The notes beneath the pieces were generated by a model, which was not told where the DNA came from, did no database searches, and saw only the letters and a list, made by a program, of their open reading frames with translations. A stretch of 64,000 bases of DNA from assembly GCA_012656075.1 (NCBI GenBank), contig JAAKBF010000323.1, positions 1-64,000 on the forward strand, given 5' to 3'. The DNA is from Phytophthora hibernalis (Eukaryota; Oomycota; Peronosporomycetes; Peronosporales; Peronosporaceae). The position numbers and the translations under genes are program-made. Shown one piece after another: positions 20,755-31,847 of this stretch; the stretch's first letter is position 1, and each line of letters begins with the position of its first letter.

Positions 20755-23229
20755 TTAACGTCGCTATCAAAAACAATGGGGCTCGGTTAGCCGTGCAGAC
20801 ATTGGTAAAAGGCGCGAAATAGTACGGCAGTTTCTTTGGTGGTCGCATTTGACGTCGTCGGCAGGAAATGGGCTCGTTTTGTGAGCCGGTCTACAAAACC
20901 AAAATCGCGTCAAAACCGCTGTGTGTATCGGGTAATTTCGTCATGAAATCGACACTGATGTCTGTCCAACGTTGTTCTGGGATGTCGAGCGGGTGAAGGT
21001 GTTCTTTTTCCCGGATATACTTGTTGCGTTGACATAGTTCGCAACTTTCCACGTAGGATCAGACTGACTTGACCATACTTGGCCATAATCTTTTGACGCC
21101 ATGAGTTGTTTTGGCCTGGCCAATATGTCCGCGGGTTGGAGTCCCGTGCTCCTCGCGCAGAATAGCATTGCGTAGCTCGGCGTTAGATGGGGCGAACATG
21201 CGCGCCGGGGCGCCAGGGCGATTTCGGAAGAAAAGGAGATCATTGGATAGCTCGAAACGCTGGTTCTTGCACATGCTAGTAGATAGATCAGCTAGAGAAC
21301 GCCAGATCGGACCAAAATATTTGTCCGATTCGTACGAGACGACTGCATTCCGCCGTAATACCCGGTAATGACGTGTAAATAGTGCTTCTTCGTCAGCAGG
21401 TTCTCGAGTGGTAAGCGACTTTAGGCGTGCGGAGAGACTTATCGCTTTGCTTGTGCCGTCATTCCAGTTAGGGTTTCGAGAAATTCTGTCAGCGACAATG
21501 TTCGTTGCACCAGGTAACCACTTGAATGCGGTTGAAAAAGAGCTAGCTCATTGAGCAAACGCGCGAGTCTAATGCGAGCAGGTTTGCTGCTGTAAATATC
21601 TTCAATCGGGCGATGATCAATCGTTATAAAGAATGGGCGGTCGATTAGATCTACGGTACTTTTCAGGTTCGCATCGCGTGAAGTGCAGCATGCGGTACCT
21701 TTGCGAGTAGAGTAGGCTCGGGACAACTAACATCCGTTGAATGCGATTATGCACTCGCGTCCAGAGTCATCGTACTGAAAGAGGTATCCTCCTATCGCAA
21801 AATCGGAGGGATCCATGCTAAGATGGAATGGTTTCGTAAAGTCTGGATGCGCGAGAATCGGAGAGGTTTTGCTTGAGCTCTTTAAATTATTGCAACTCAG
21901 CTTCGCCAAATGTAATGGGGTCTCTGCGTCTCTTTCAACTCTGTCAGCGGCGCGGTTAAATCGTCAAAACCGTCGCAAAAAATTATCACATACACACAAG
22001 TTCCTAAGAACGACTGCAGTTCTTGCTTCGTGCGAGGTGTTAGCCAATCTTTGATCACCTGTATCTAACTCGGGTCCATGCGAACACCGTTCTTGTCGAC
22101 AAAATCGAGGAGCAGGGAATCCCCGTGGAGAAAAATGTGCACTTCTCTATCTTTGTGTTGAGCAGTTGCCCGGCACACCGAACGAGCACCTTTTCTAGAG
22201 CTGCGAGGTAGTCATCAATGGTGTCGGGGCAGGTAAAGACGATCAGATCGTCGAAGTTGGTCCGGCAGCAGGATTGTAAATCCGAGAAAACCGATTGCAC
22301 GAGGCGGTTGAAGGAAGAAGGGCTGCTCGAAATTCCCATCGGAGTAGCTTTATATTCGAACAAGCCGTCAGGAGTCGCAAAAGCTGTGAAGGGAATCGAT
22401 TCTTCGACGAATTTGACTTGGTTCCCCACCACAGTAAGTCCACCACTGAGAATAACTTGCCCTGACCCATCGAGTGTAGAATGTCATCTTTGCGGGGGAT
22501 CGGGTTTGCGAATTTTTGTGTTCAGTCCACGAAAGCCGTGAACAATTGCTCATTCCTTGCTGCGGGCGCAGTGCGGGGAATTGACGGGCGAATAATTTCT
22601 TGCAGCGAGAATTTCTGTCGACCAGGCCCGAATAACCTCCAGTTGCTCGGCTACTGGGACTTGCTTTCGATCAATCGGCAAGGCATCGACTCAACTCGAA
22701 TTTTGCATCCATACCGGCTTGACCAGTTGAGGGTACGGCTGGCAAGGGAGCGGAATACTTTATCGCGAAATTTACTCACGAGTGGGTAAACGGGTGAGGT
22801 CTTCAACTTTTCCCAAGCTTGGTCAACTTTAGTCGGTACTTCGCTGGGATTTACATAAAAGCAAAACTCGTTGTTGGATTCGCGATGCAGGCTCTGGAGA
22901 TGACGAGGACGGGCCAGCTTTGTAGTCGCGTTGGACGAGTGGTGTTCATGTAGTTAGTAATATTTCAGAAGTGCCTCGTCCTCCGATTGGACCTGCTGAT
23001 GCGAACTGCCACTGCGTCGTCCGGCAATATATCTAGCTGAACGAACTGGGACACATGGGTGGAAAGCGATACTTGATGCCGTCTTGTCACGAGAGACGAT
23101 AGTGCTGAGCTGCCAACTAATATCTGGGTTTGTGTCGACTAGCCACATCATACCAAGGAGAACATCCTTTCCTTCGGGGACGTTCAATACAAATTCATTG
23201 GAGCAGTATTTGGGGGAGGGTGCTTGCAC
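20755..23229 (-). pseudogene. Gypsy-2 pol: protease, RT, RNase H, N-terminal integrase
   Basis: This is the right-hand part of gypsy-2. The protease segment carries the LLGMxWL...NPDI-W signature but the catalytic DTG/DSG is not visible before the Copia junction near 23229. In the RT the YxDD box reads NFDD, so the Tyr is lost but both Asp are kept. The RNase H and HHCC-type segments (EEHGTPTRGHIG; SCELCQRNKY) are recognisable in different frames. Several shifts and stops exclude a functional polyprotein. Confidence 0.82.
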
Positions 23230-24695
23230 ACGTGCGTGTGCCTCCCGAGTTAAGACAAAAGAAGGAGAAAGGGCAAGATTAGCTCTATTGTTGGGTTACA
23301 GTGAAGACACTCCTGGTTACAAATTCATTGATCTGAAGACGGCTCAAGTGATGATCACCCGCGCAAGCAATGCACGTATCCACGAGGACTTCACTGCTGA
23401 TGGGAAATATATGAAGCAGTTGCTAGAAAATGCCTACAACTATGTTGATCCTGTACTGTCTGAAACTGTACGTTCTGCGAGAATCAAGACAGAGGAAACG
23501 TTCCAGACGTATCGTCTTGGTTTGTACTGGTCTGCAGAGCAGGGCAGTGAGCGGGCTCTGCGGATCCTGCTTAAAGCAACGCTGATGAACGATGTACCTC
23601 TGGATCTCCAACCATGTTTTAGTGGGAGTGCATCAGTTGGCACCTCCGAGATTGCTGTTGGTGGAGTTGAGATGGAGCCTACTGCGGCATCCAAGGTGAA
23701 GAAGCGACGGGAGTGGAAGTCGCGCAAGAAGGTGGTCGAGAAGGAGGTAACCGGATTTGAAATCAGGCCTCCTCCTGTTGAACCCTACCTGAAGCTTCCA
23801 CGAAGATCAGAAACCCAACGTTCGACTGCTCGACTACGTGGTTGGCTATGTGCTGGCTACTACGAATATTGATATTCCTAATATCTACAAGCAAGCGCTT
23901 GCGAGTAAGTGTTGGCCGCAATGGAGAGCTGCCATGCTGGCAAAACTTCAGTCCATGAAAGGACACAAGACCTGGAAACTTGTGCCACGCAAGGTGCGGC
24001 CAAGAGCATCAAGATCATCGCATGCAAATGGGTCTTTGCAGTAAAGCGAGATGAGCGTGGTTACATCAAGTGATTCAAGGCTCGATTCGAGATTCATAGT
24101 TTAAAGGAGCAGCTTGGGATCAACAACACTGAAACCTACGCACCTGTGATCAGATTCGAAACGATGCGTACAGCTATCTACTATGCAGTGGAATGAGGCT
24201 GGGACGTGCTACAATATTACGTGAAGACGGAGTTTTCTCTACGGAGTTCTGAACGAACTCATTTTCATGGAGCAGCCGCACGGCTTCCAAGTCGACGGAC
24301 CCGGAAGGATTTGGAGATTGCTGAAGAGCCTGTACGGGATGAAGCAAGCACCGAACATCTGGAATCGCTCACTTCATGCACAGATGGTGGCGATGGGGTT
24401 TGGGCGTTTGGACTCAGACTACGGTCTATATGCATTGAAGAAAAACGGTAGACTGAAGCTGTAATTAGCGGTTTACGTGGACTATCTACTGCTGATGGAG
24501 CCGCGTGAGCTGTGTGTAGAAGTTGCTGCTTCCCTGGTGGAAACGTTGGAGCTCATTTTGATGGGCACTGTGAAGTATCTACTCGGAGCTACAGCCAACA
24601 GGAAATGTTGAAGCGGTTTCACATGGAGAACGGCAACGGCTGTGCCACGCCTGAAGAAACTACTCTGTCAAAATCTGCTAGATATCACCAGTAGA
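23225..24695 (+). pseudogene. Ty1/Copia pol remnant (integrase end and reverse transcriptase)
   Basis: The left part (23225-23430) reads LLGYSEDTPGYKF and ARIHEDFTADGKYM, the end of a Copia integrase. A variable linker leads to the RT (about 23880-24690): PQWRAAMLAKLQSM, HKTWKLVP, KWVFAVKRDERGY, TETYAPVIRFETMR, MEQPHGF and LKSLYGMKQAPNIWN. The active-site box reads YVDYLLLM, so the second catalytic Asp is Tyr. Several stops and shifts are present. The element is cut at its left by the gypsy-2 protease, and RNase H and both LTRs are missing. It cannot move. Confidence 0.85.
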
Positions 24696-25369
24696 ACCGC
24701 AGCAGGACTATTATTGAGGACGTTGTAAATAATATTAATACCGTGCAAAATACTTCCGGTCTTAACGCCTAAGTGCGGATTCCTTTTTATTAGCGTGCGT
24801 TCTAGTCCTTTATATTAGCATTCGTTGGAGCTATCGTACGACCTCAGATGACAAGCATGTCGAATAGGACGACGTCGGGTGCGAAGGGTCCGAGTTCAAA
24901 TTTCAAAAAATGGTTTTTGCCTTTGTAGTGAGAAAGGTGTGTTTCAACGCGTAGAATCCATTTCTGTTGTTAATTTGGTCTAATTCGAATTAGAACCGGG
25001 CCGAAATTTGAATTGTTTAACCAATAAAACAGTTAACATTATTTGTATAAGTTACACCATTTATGGTCGGATCAAAATCAGTCTTAACGCCACCTTACTT
25101 TATAGGAAGCCCCCTGCTGTCCAGGGCGCACCAACATCTTCCGGGTACCAGAACGCTAGGCTGGGTGTTACTAAGCTAGGGGTACATACTTGCGATCCTC
25201 CGCGTCAGGTGTCGGCTCTCGCTGGAGTAGAACCTCGTGCTCACGGCAGCTTCGCGCCAAGTACCCTTCGAGTTGGCGAGTTCAGAGGAACGTAGAAAAG
25301 GTCAGACGATTTTCTTTCCAAAATGTTCTAAACGCCATTTCTCGCAAACTCGTTTAAGTTTGAAGGGTC
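24696..25369. other. Gene-free stretch between Copia remnant and hAT H1
   Basis: No gene, TIR or LTR pair can be supported here. The part after the Copia frame is AT-rich and includes an imperfect repeat near 24782-24830 (CCTTTTTATTAGCGTGCGTT and CCTTTATATTAGCATTCGTT). The piece 25090-25300 is GC-richer with an open frame of 95 codons that I do not recognise and that looks accidental. Confidence 0.5.
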
Positions 25370-26159
25370 CAGGGGCTAATAGTATTTGACGAAATAGTAG
25401 TCTGCGCTACTACTTCTCCCACTTTTGCAGTACAGACGCAAATGCGCCACCTTTTGAACGGCATCCACCATAGTTAAGGATGAGATTTGAAAACGACAGC
25501 AAAACACGCCATATTTAATAAGGAAGTTGTGATTGGATAAAATTTCAATCTGGGCGATCAAATTTCGTGCATAACAATCCCAAGAAAAACAGTAATGTAC
25601 ATAATCCAACCCACAAAGTGAAAAAATGCGGCAAATGTATATCCATTACAGGAATGTTGCTCTTTTGTCCGTATCAAAATCGATGCATTCTAATTATATA
25701 GGACTTCATTTTGGTGAATTGTGACGGCTACGGAATATATTCATTTGGGCGTTGTGACGTTAAAACAAAACCGCGACTAAACAATCAACACACGGTTAAA
25801 ACGCAAGGACAGGGAGCGCCGTTTAAGACAAATTGCGTTCAAACCGAGTACATATTGTCAAAACCCGGCATGATTTAGGCCAGCATTGTAGCAGCCATTC
25901 ATTAAATTTAGTAAAAATATGCTTGGCTTTAATCTTTGATTAATTTTCCCAGTACAAAGCGAATGTGCCACTCTCTTTAGGCGTATTTTATTGTGGGGGA
26001 TTTGCCGGTCGTTGGCTGTTGTCATAATATTACCCAATAGTGGAGTAGTCATTATGAGTACTTGAAACCGTCTTGGAGGGCAGTACTATAGTATAATGAA
26101 AGTTATATTTTCAGAAGACCCTGAACGAGCAAGCTCAGCCTTAATTGTAAAATTTTAGA

Positions 26160-27020
26160 TTGTGTGCCTCTCACGATACCCCTCTCGGAAGATCGTCATT
26201 CCTCGATTCGCGCCGTGAGACAACGACCGAGTATGGACTGCGCTGTGCAGGGTTGCCCGAAGGCGACGCGCTCAAGACGGATTCGTGTAGCGTGTGCGGC
26301 AAGCCCACTCACCTCGTGTGCGCGATTGGTGTTTTTGAAGGGACTGACTCAGCACTGAACGAAAGGTAGTATAGTAGTTGTCTTTCTGCTTCGACGGACC
26401 TTATCAGCTCGCACTACTGTGTAGATTTTGCAGTCAATCTTGTGTGCTGATGGTCCACCCCAACCACGGACATGGTTGCATCGTCCGCTAAAGCCCCTCT
26501 GTCATCCGTAACGTTTCATCGAATGCACGCACACCCGCCCAATATTTGGACTGGGTCGGACTCTGACTACCTGCCATCGTCAGAACTATCTACTAGCAAG
26601 ACTGGCTCATTTTTGGAACGTGAAGTCAAGCATCGGAAGGTTACAATGTGCTCGAAGCTCCGAAAGATCGAAACGGAGTCTGAGCCGCGGGAAGGTGACA
26701 GTTTGGCATCTCCTTCTCCTCCGCCATCTCCAGTAGCCCGTATCCGTGTACCTGTTTCCGTTAAGCATTCGAAGAAGGTCGGCACGACTGATGATGTTCG
26801 GGACCTGATTCACACTTTGGAGACCCCTTACAGGAAACGCAACCCCTGGAAGCCCTCACCACAGGTGTGTCACAACGTTTGTGTGTTGTGCTGCCTCGCA
26901 ATCAAAGATTGGACCAAAACTAACCACTACAGTTGGGAGGAGGCCTTTCGAAACACGTGGAACTCCAACAACGCCAAGGATCACATCTAGGCGAAGCACG
27001 CAGACCATCCTCTGGTGCTA
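26160..27020 (+). pseudogene. hAT H1 transposase, N-terminal part
   Basis: Two open frames (26160-26369 and 26472-26990) read through a possible N-terminal Cys motif (CSVCGKPTHLVC), a Ser/Pro-rich segment and a BED-like zinc finger (CVLCCLAIKDW, then KHADHP) near 26880-27010. The finger is interrupted by a TAG at 26988-26990. The PiggyBac insertion follows directly, at the TTAA at 27021. The protein continues after 31847. Confidence 0.65.
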
Positions 27021-27292
27021 TTAACCCTTTTGTTGCCCATACATTTTCTATTTAAAAAGCAGTACTTTAATCAATATAAAATTGCAAAACGATGCATAAT
27101 GCCTCGTTTTGGATTACTTCCCGGCGGCTATATTCTCGACCAGAAAGTGTTTTGGGTGTTAAATGTGACATAATGCATCCTTTTGGTCATTTTTCCGGTA
27201 GACATTTTATTCGTCAATACTAAAATCAAATTTTTGATTGGACTATTTAAGTTAACCCCCAGCGCCCAACCGTTGTATCTGACAGCATCAAT

Positions 27293-27312
27293 CATGTTGT
27301 ACGTACAACATG
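27293..27312. repeat. Perfect 20-bp palindrome in the P2 left subterminal region
   Basis: CATGTTGTACGTACAACATG is fully self-complementary. Related half-sites occur near the right end (GTTGTATGTACAACCT near 31624; GTTGTACCTTACAACATG near 31732) and in the introns. A binding site for the element's own transposase is an inference. Confidence 0.85.
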
Positions 27313-28381
27313 TTTGAATAGGGATTGGCTCGGAAAACGGCCAAAATATAGTGAAACCAAGTGTAATCAAATCCTTACAAAACCGAGATGTTCCTGCAAA
27401 TGCACAGGGCTAGGCATAATACCGTTGATAAACAGTGCAGATCTGGCTCCAGACTCCCTCCCCGTCTCCGAATCAGTGGCTGGTGCTCATTTGAGAAAAA
27501 GACTAAGAGAACGCAAGACACCCAAGGAAACGCATGGAGAAGAAGACACCTCGACGGGAATCCCGGGCGCAGCACCAACACTTTCTCGACCGTCTCACGG
27601 GCCGAAGTAACGAGGAGCGCCAGCGCATAGTCAAGGAGCATGCAAAGTACCTGGCGGGGAGCGCGAGAACGACGCAGACTTCGGCGAAGATCCCGTGCCG
27701 CAGCCTGCGCGTAAACCCCAGCGCACAGCTCCTCCAAAGCTTGGAGAGCTCCGACGGGTAAGGATGCTTCCTACATGCGGGCTCTTCATCTTCAAGTGGC
27801 GGAGGAGCTCCGTGCGGTCACCGCCAAAACGCTCGCTGGGTCTGGGAAGAAGGCACCTGTTGCGTGTAAGCTCAACGTAAAAGACGAGGACTACGTGCCC
27901 GACGAAGAAACGGAGGAAGATGGGGAGGACAAGAAAGACGACGGAGACTTTGTCCCGCAGGCGGACCTAGACGACGACGAAGAAGAGATGGCGCCCCTTC
28001 CGCGGAAGCCGAAGGCTACCAAGAAAAACGATCCCGCTAGGCCAAAGCGTGACAAAGGGGCCACGAAAGCCGCGCCAAAGACGCGGAAGCCTAGCGCAGC
28101 CAATTAGCAACTGAGGCAAAGAAAGCGGCAGCTGTTCAACGATGTGATGCATCTGCGGCTGCTGAAGTTGAAGGCGGATCGGCGCACACGGACGCGCGGG
28201 AGAGGTTGAGCAAGGCCGCGTCGGTCAAGAAGAAAGAAACGAAGAAGAAGGCCCCACCGAAACGCAAGGCGGGTTCAACCCCTGTGTCGTCGAAGTCGAA
28301 GAAGCGAAAACCATCTCAATGCCAGGAGGCTCCGGCCGAAGAAGTGGTGCAATCGACCGAAGCAGACCCGTCAACTCCGAG

Positions 28382-28445
28382 GTACGACATGAAAGATGAT
28401 GTATCTGACAACATGAACTCACTGATTATGTTGTATGTCATGTAG
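28382..28445 (+). other. P2 transposase intron A with CATGTTGTA-type motifs
   Basis: The intron runs from GTACGACATG to GTCATGTAG and keeps the frame. It carries TATCTGACAACATG and, inverted, ATGTTGTATGTCATG. Confidence 0.75.
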
Positions 28446-28514
28446 GACCTTACACCAAGATCAGCTTCCAGCATCTATCCAGTGTGAAGATACATCATCT
28501 CAAATCGACGTCAG

Positions 28515-28650
28515 GTACAACATCTGCATGCATACAACATGCATACAACATGCATACAACGCGATATCATCCATGCTTATCCAGCATGATGAGTTGTACA
28601 ACATGTGTACTAATGTTGTTTATTGTATGTATGATGTTGTTATATACTAG
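28515..28650 (+). other. P2 transposase intron B with tandem ACAACATGCAT repeats
   Basis: The intron starts GTACAACATC, ends TATACTAG and keeps the frame. It contains four ATACAAC units in tandem (28530-28562) and several inverted TGTTGTA-type copies further on. Confidence 0.8.
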
Positions 28651-29113
28651 AAATGAAGTTCTACCCGCGCCTGAGTGTTCAACATCCGAACGGGATTGCG
28701 AAAGTCCGCCGAGCGGGACGGGAATCGTTCCGACAATAGCAGAATCCACTCAGCCAGAAATCGCCGAGTTCATGGTGCTCGATTCGGATTGCGACGGCAC
28801 CGAGACTGAAATCTGTTTCTTTGATGATGACGAGGAGATAGAACGAGCGAGAGAAAAGCATTGCAAGCGCGTGAAAACGCTGATGAAGACGACTCACTGA
28901 ATGCGATTGGCGCGGATTCAGAAGGCGAAGATGAGGATACGGCATCCAGCGATGCAGAGACACCCGACGGTGTTGTAAATGCCCAGCGCGGTTATACTAC
29001 AGAGAACGCTCGGACGGCGAGACAGTGGAATGTACTGGAGAAGGAAGACATGGTTGGCTTTGCGAAAGACGACGAGAACATGGTCGACATGCGTGCAGAC
29101 GGCTGGACATGTG

Positions 29114-29198
29114 GTACTGTCATATTACATGCTTACTCGTGGTGCTGTATCATACAACATGTGTTAATGCTATTGATGTTGTATGTGACGTTTTGTAG
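29114..29198 (+). other. P2 transposase intron C with CATGTTGTA-type motifs
   Basis: The intron runs from GTACTG to TTTTGTAG and keeps the frame. It has ATACAACATG near 29152 and GATGTTGTATGTGAC near 29175 as an inverted pair. Confidence 0.7.
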
Positions 29199-29879
29199 AC
29201 CCTGAGCAGTTTCCGCCTGATCAGCGTTACCGCGACTTGTACACTGGATCGTATGGACCAAGTGATGAAGTGTTGGATCTACGTTGAAGTTGTTCCAGTT
29301 TTTCATGCCGAAGGACTTCTGGAGAGATGTAGCCAAGGAGTCAAACCGATATTTCGTGCAGAACCTCACGGCAAGAGTGGACCGAATGTTTGACAAGCAG
29401 AGAACCCTAGGAAAGAAGTCAAAAGATGAATTTATGGACCGTGAGTAAAAAGCCCGACATCAAGGCTCATGAACTTTTGCATGTGCTGGGATTGTTATTG
29501 GCCAGGATGCTGAATCCACACCGCCGGCGTTTCCGCGATCATTGGCAGACAAACACTTTTGGGGCTGTGCCTCGCGGGACCTTCAACGACTACATGCCAG
29601 GTCACCGATTTGAGCATGTCATGACCAACATTCACTTTACGAACAACGCTGACGGAGGGCTGCTACCGACCGAGCGTGGAAGATACGCTCGGTTATTGAT
29701 ACTCTACAAGGGACATTTCCCATGGGATACAAGACCCCGCCAGTAATTTCTTTCGATGAGGGAATCATCCCGTCAAGGAACCGCAACAACCCCACACGTC
29801 AGTATCTGAAGGCGAAGCCTCACAAGTGGGACACAAATATGTTCTTGACGTTCTGTGCAGACACCGCATACTGCATGAG

Positions 29880-29983
29880 GTACGCCATTTGAGTCCAAAA
29901 GGACTCTTCTTTTTTGGCAAAGTTAAACATGTTGTAGCTGACATGATGTTCCTTTCGTATACGACGTATCTGACAACATGTAG
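29880..29983 (+). other. P2 transposase intron D with CATGTTGTA-type motifs
   Basis: The intron runs from GTACGCC to ACATGTAG and keeps the frame. It carries AACATGTTGTAG near 29927 and TATCTGACAACATG near 29967. Confidence 0.75.
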
Positions 29984-30776
29984 ACTTGAAGTTTATTGCG
30001 GAAAAGCCCAACATACTGAGGAAGTCGGTAACGTTCCAGATAGTCAGCTGTCCGCTGACCCAAACACAGGTCCGTCAGCGGTCATCCGGAACTTTGAGGC
30101 TGTGCTACCGACGACGTCTACCATTTAGTGGTAACCGATTGGTTCTACACCTCGGTACAGCTCGCTTTTCAGTTGTTGTGGCGCAATGTATACAGTATCG
30201 GCACAATCATGGGCGACAGAGTCGGATACCCCCAAGAAATCGTCGAGAAAAACCGTGATCGACCCCAAAAATGCCTCACGGCACTACTCGCATGGCGGTA
30301 GCAAAAACTGCCCGCTGATGACAGGTCTCGTTTGGTGGGACCGAAAGCCCGTCCAATTCTTGGGTACAGAATCGAGTCGTGCCATGGAAACATGCGGTAC
30401 GAATACTGTGAAAAAGGCGATGGAAATTTCAAGTTTTCTAACTACGTATTATGTTTTGAACAGGGAGACGTACGCGCGGTACTAGGAGCCGCCAAACTAT
30501 CCCGTTTCCAGCGATGATCCGGGATTACCATCGTTGGATGGGAGGCGTCGATGTTCACGATCAACTCCGCCTCCAGCGTTATTATCTGCAACTCCAGACT
30601 TGGTGCAAGAAGTATTACAAGGTAATCTTCATGGGGTTGGTGGACGTGGTTATTGTGAACGCCTACATTGTGTTTCGAGAGTCACAGAAACGTACCGGCG
30701 TGAAACCGGTGGCGCATGCTGAGTTTTTGCTGAAGCTGAAATGCTGGAGCTGCAAGAGAGGGATTTCGCGGAGAGA

Positions 30777-30874
30777 GTAAGTTTTCATGTTGTATGGCTA
30801 CATGTTGTATGGCGGAGTTGGACCGTGCGCGCTGTGCAGCCAGATACATGCTGTATGGCTACATGTTGGCTCAG
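30777..30874 (+). other. P2 transposase intron F with CATGTTGTATGG repeats
   Basis: The probable intron runs from GTAAGTTTTC to GGCTCAG. It contains CATGTTGTATGG twice, a CATGCTGTATGG and a CATGTTGG. Confidence 0.6.
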
Positions 30875-31847
30875 GGCCACGATCCGGTTGAGAGCCCGAC
30901 TATCAGGTGGTAAACGGTGTTCAAAAACGCCGTCAACGACAATGCAAGGTTTGCTCCATTATGAAACGTCGCATCGGAGAGAGGCGTGCTACGAAGAACT
31001 ACTGCGCCGCTTGTAGCGTGTCCGAAACTGGCCGGTACGAGTGCTTTATATTGCGATGGCCGTGTTGACTGTGGTTTGCACTAACAATTCTTCCTGTACA
31101 GGACTTATCTCTGTCAGAAAGTGTGGAAACACTTTCCTGGCAACACAATGACGTGCTCCCAGATTTGGCACTACAAATGGGAAACGGAACCAAGCGCCCG
31201 CACCCACGATGTGGCCGCGATATCCAGCGCCGACCAGCGGGAACGAAGGCAGCGGAAAAACTCAAGCGCCAGCGAAATGGAGACGACGAAGAGGGCAGCC
31301 AAGATGAAGACAACGAAGGGCCGGCTGCTGATGCATCTTCTACCAGCAACAAACGCGCGGGTGGCGACGAAGAAGAGAGCGGCATCATCGCCGCGGAGGA
31401 GAATGAAGAATGAGTGACGAGTAGGACGATGACTGGATTGAATGAGATATGAATTGATGTGTCCGATACGTGCATATTTTGATGAGTCCGCTATATGTTT
31501 CGCTTATGCGTTGAACAACCACGACTCTGCAACTCGTGTCTTGTCTCTCGATATAATGGCCACTCAAATTACCGGTAATTACCGCTATGATGATGTGCGA
31601 TACAGCATGAACGTCGAAGCCACGTTGTATGTACAACCTAAACATGGATTTGAAGAGAGGTCTCATGTCGCGTTTTACAAAAACGGTACCCGTACTTATC
31701 CGAGACTATAGTAAAACTAAGTGTCCGGTGGTTGTACCTTACAACATGTGCCTAAAAATTGAAAAGAGGCCAAAAAGGCCGTGGGCGCTGGGGGGTTAAA
31801 CGATGCATCATGCCACGTTTTGGTCCAGTCGGCAACAAAAGAGTTAA

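Larger units (their letters stand above)
17982..20758. mobile_element. PiggyBac-end element (P1) inserted at TTAA, non-autonomous
   Basis: The element lies between TTAA at 17982-17985 and TTAA at 20755-20758. Its ends are CCCTTTTGTTGCC at the left and the inverted CCATTTTGTTGCT at the right. The left 270 bp closely match the left end of the complete PiggyBac element at 27025, including the subterminal ACGATGCATAATGCCTCG motif. No PiggyBac transposase is present. Without the mariner at 18285-19942 the element would be about 1.1 kb, a deletion derivative that needs transposase from a relative such as P2. The piece 19945-20700 holds no gene that I can support. Confidence 0.8.
17849..23229 (-). 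mobile_element. Ty3/gypsy remnant on the minus strand (gypsy-2), split by a PiggyBac-end element
   Basis: Reading on the minus strand from 23229, the order is protease (VLLGMMWLVDTNPDISW), reverse transcriptase (about 22790-22055, with FEYKATPMGISSSP and NFDDLIVFT), RNase H (about 21909-21439, with FHLSMDPSDFAIGG and FFITIDHRPIED) and the integrase zinc module and core (21274-20755, ending with DRLTKRAHFLPTTS). The integrase stops at the TTAA at 20755-20758. It resumes left of the TTAA at 17982-17985 with GTTLHLSPAF and TDGQPEV. The two halves therefore belong together and the material at 17986-20754 was inserted later. Numerous stops and frameshifts make it a fossil. Confidence 0.85.
27534..31413 (+). 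pseudogene. PiggyBac transposase (DDE_Tnp_1_7 type), multi-exon, with frameshifts
   Basis: A long N-terminal acidic and Lys-rich region (27534-28870) leads into the core (about 29285-30760): VPRGTFNDYMPGHRFEHVM, then SFDEGIIP, VVTDWFYTSVQLAF, LVWWDRKPVQFLG and HRWMGGVDVHDQL. The Asp in VVTD, WWD and GGVD fit the PiggyBac catalytic triad. A C-terminal Cys-rich module (CKVC to YCAAC, about 30940-31015) precedes an acidic tail. Introns at 28382-28445, 28515-28650, 29114-29198, 29880-29983 and 31035-31101 keep frame across each junction; one at 30777-30874 is likely and another near 30399-30461 is possible. Single-base shifts near 27650, 28870, 29285, 29440, 29690 and 30290 interrupt the frame. 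The catalytic residues are intact, so the copy may be young with consensus errors. Confidence 0.8.
27025..31843 (+). mobile_element. PiggyBac-type element (P2), inserted at TTAA in hAT H1
   Basis: The element is 4819 bp long and is flanked by TTAA on both sides (27021-27024, 31844-31847), the PiggyBac target. The terminal repeats are CCCTTTTGTTGCC at the left and the inverted CTCTTTTGTTGCC at the right. Subterminal ACGATGCATMATGCCWCG motifs occur at both ends in the same orientation. A perfect 20-bp palindrome, CATGTTGTACGTACAACATG, lies at 27293-27312, and variants of its half-site recur through the element, above all in the transposase introns. One large gene fills the element on the plus strand. 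Confidence 0.9.

Noticed and set aside
25008..25295. 95-codon ORF between the Copia remnant and hAT H1
   Set aside because: No motif or similarity that I recognise, no gene context and no initiation or splice evidence.
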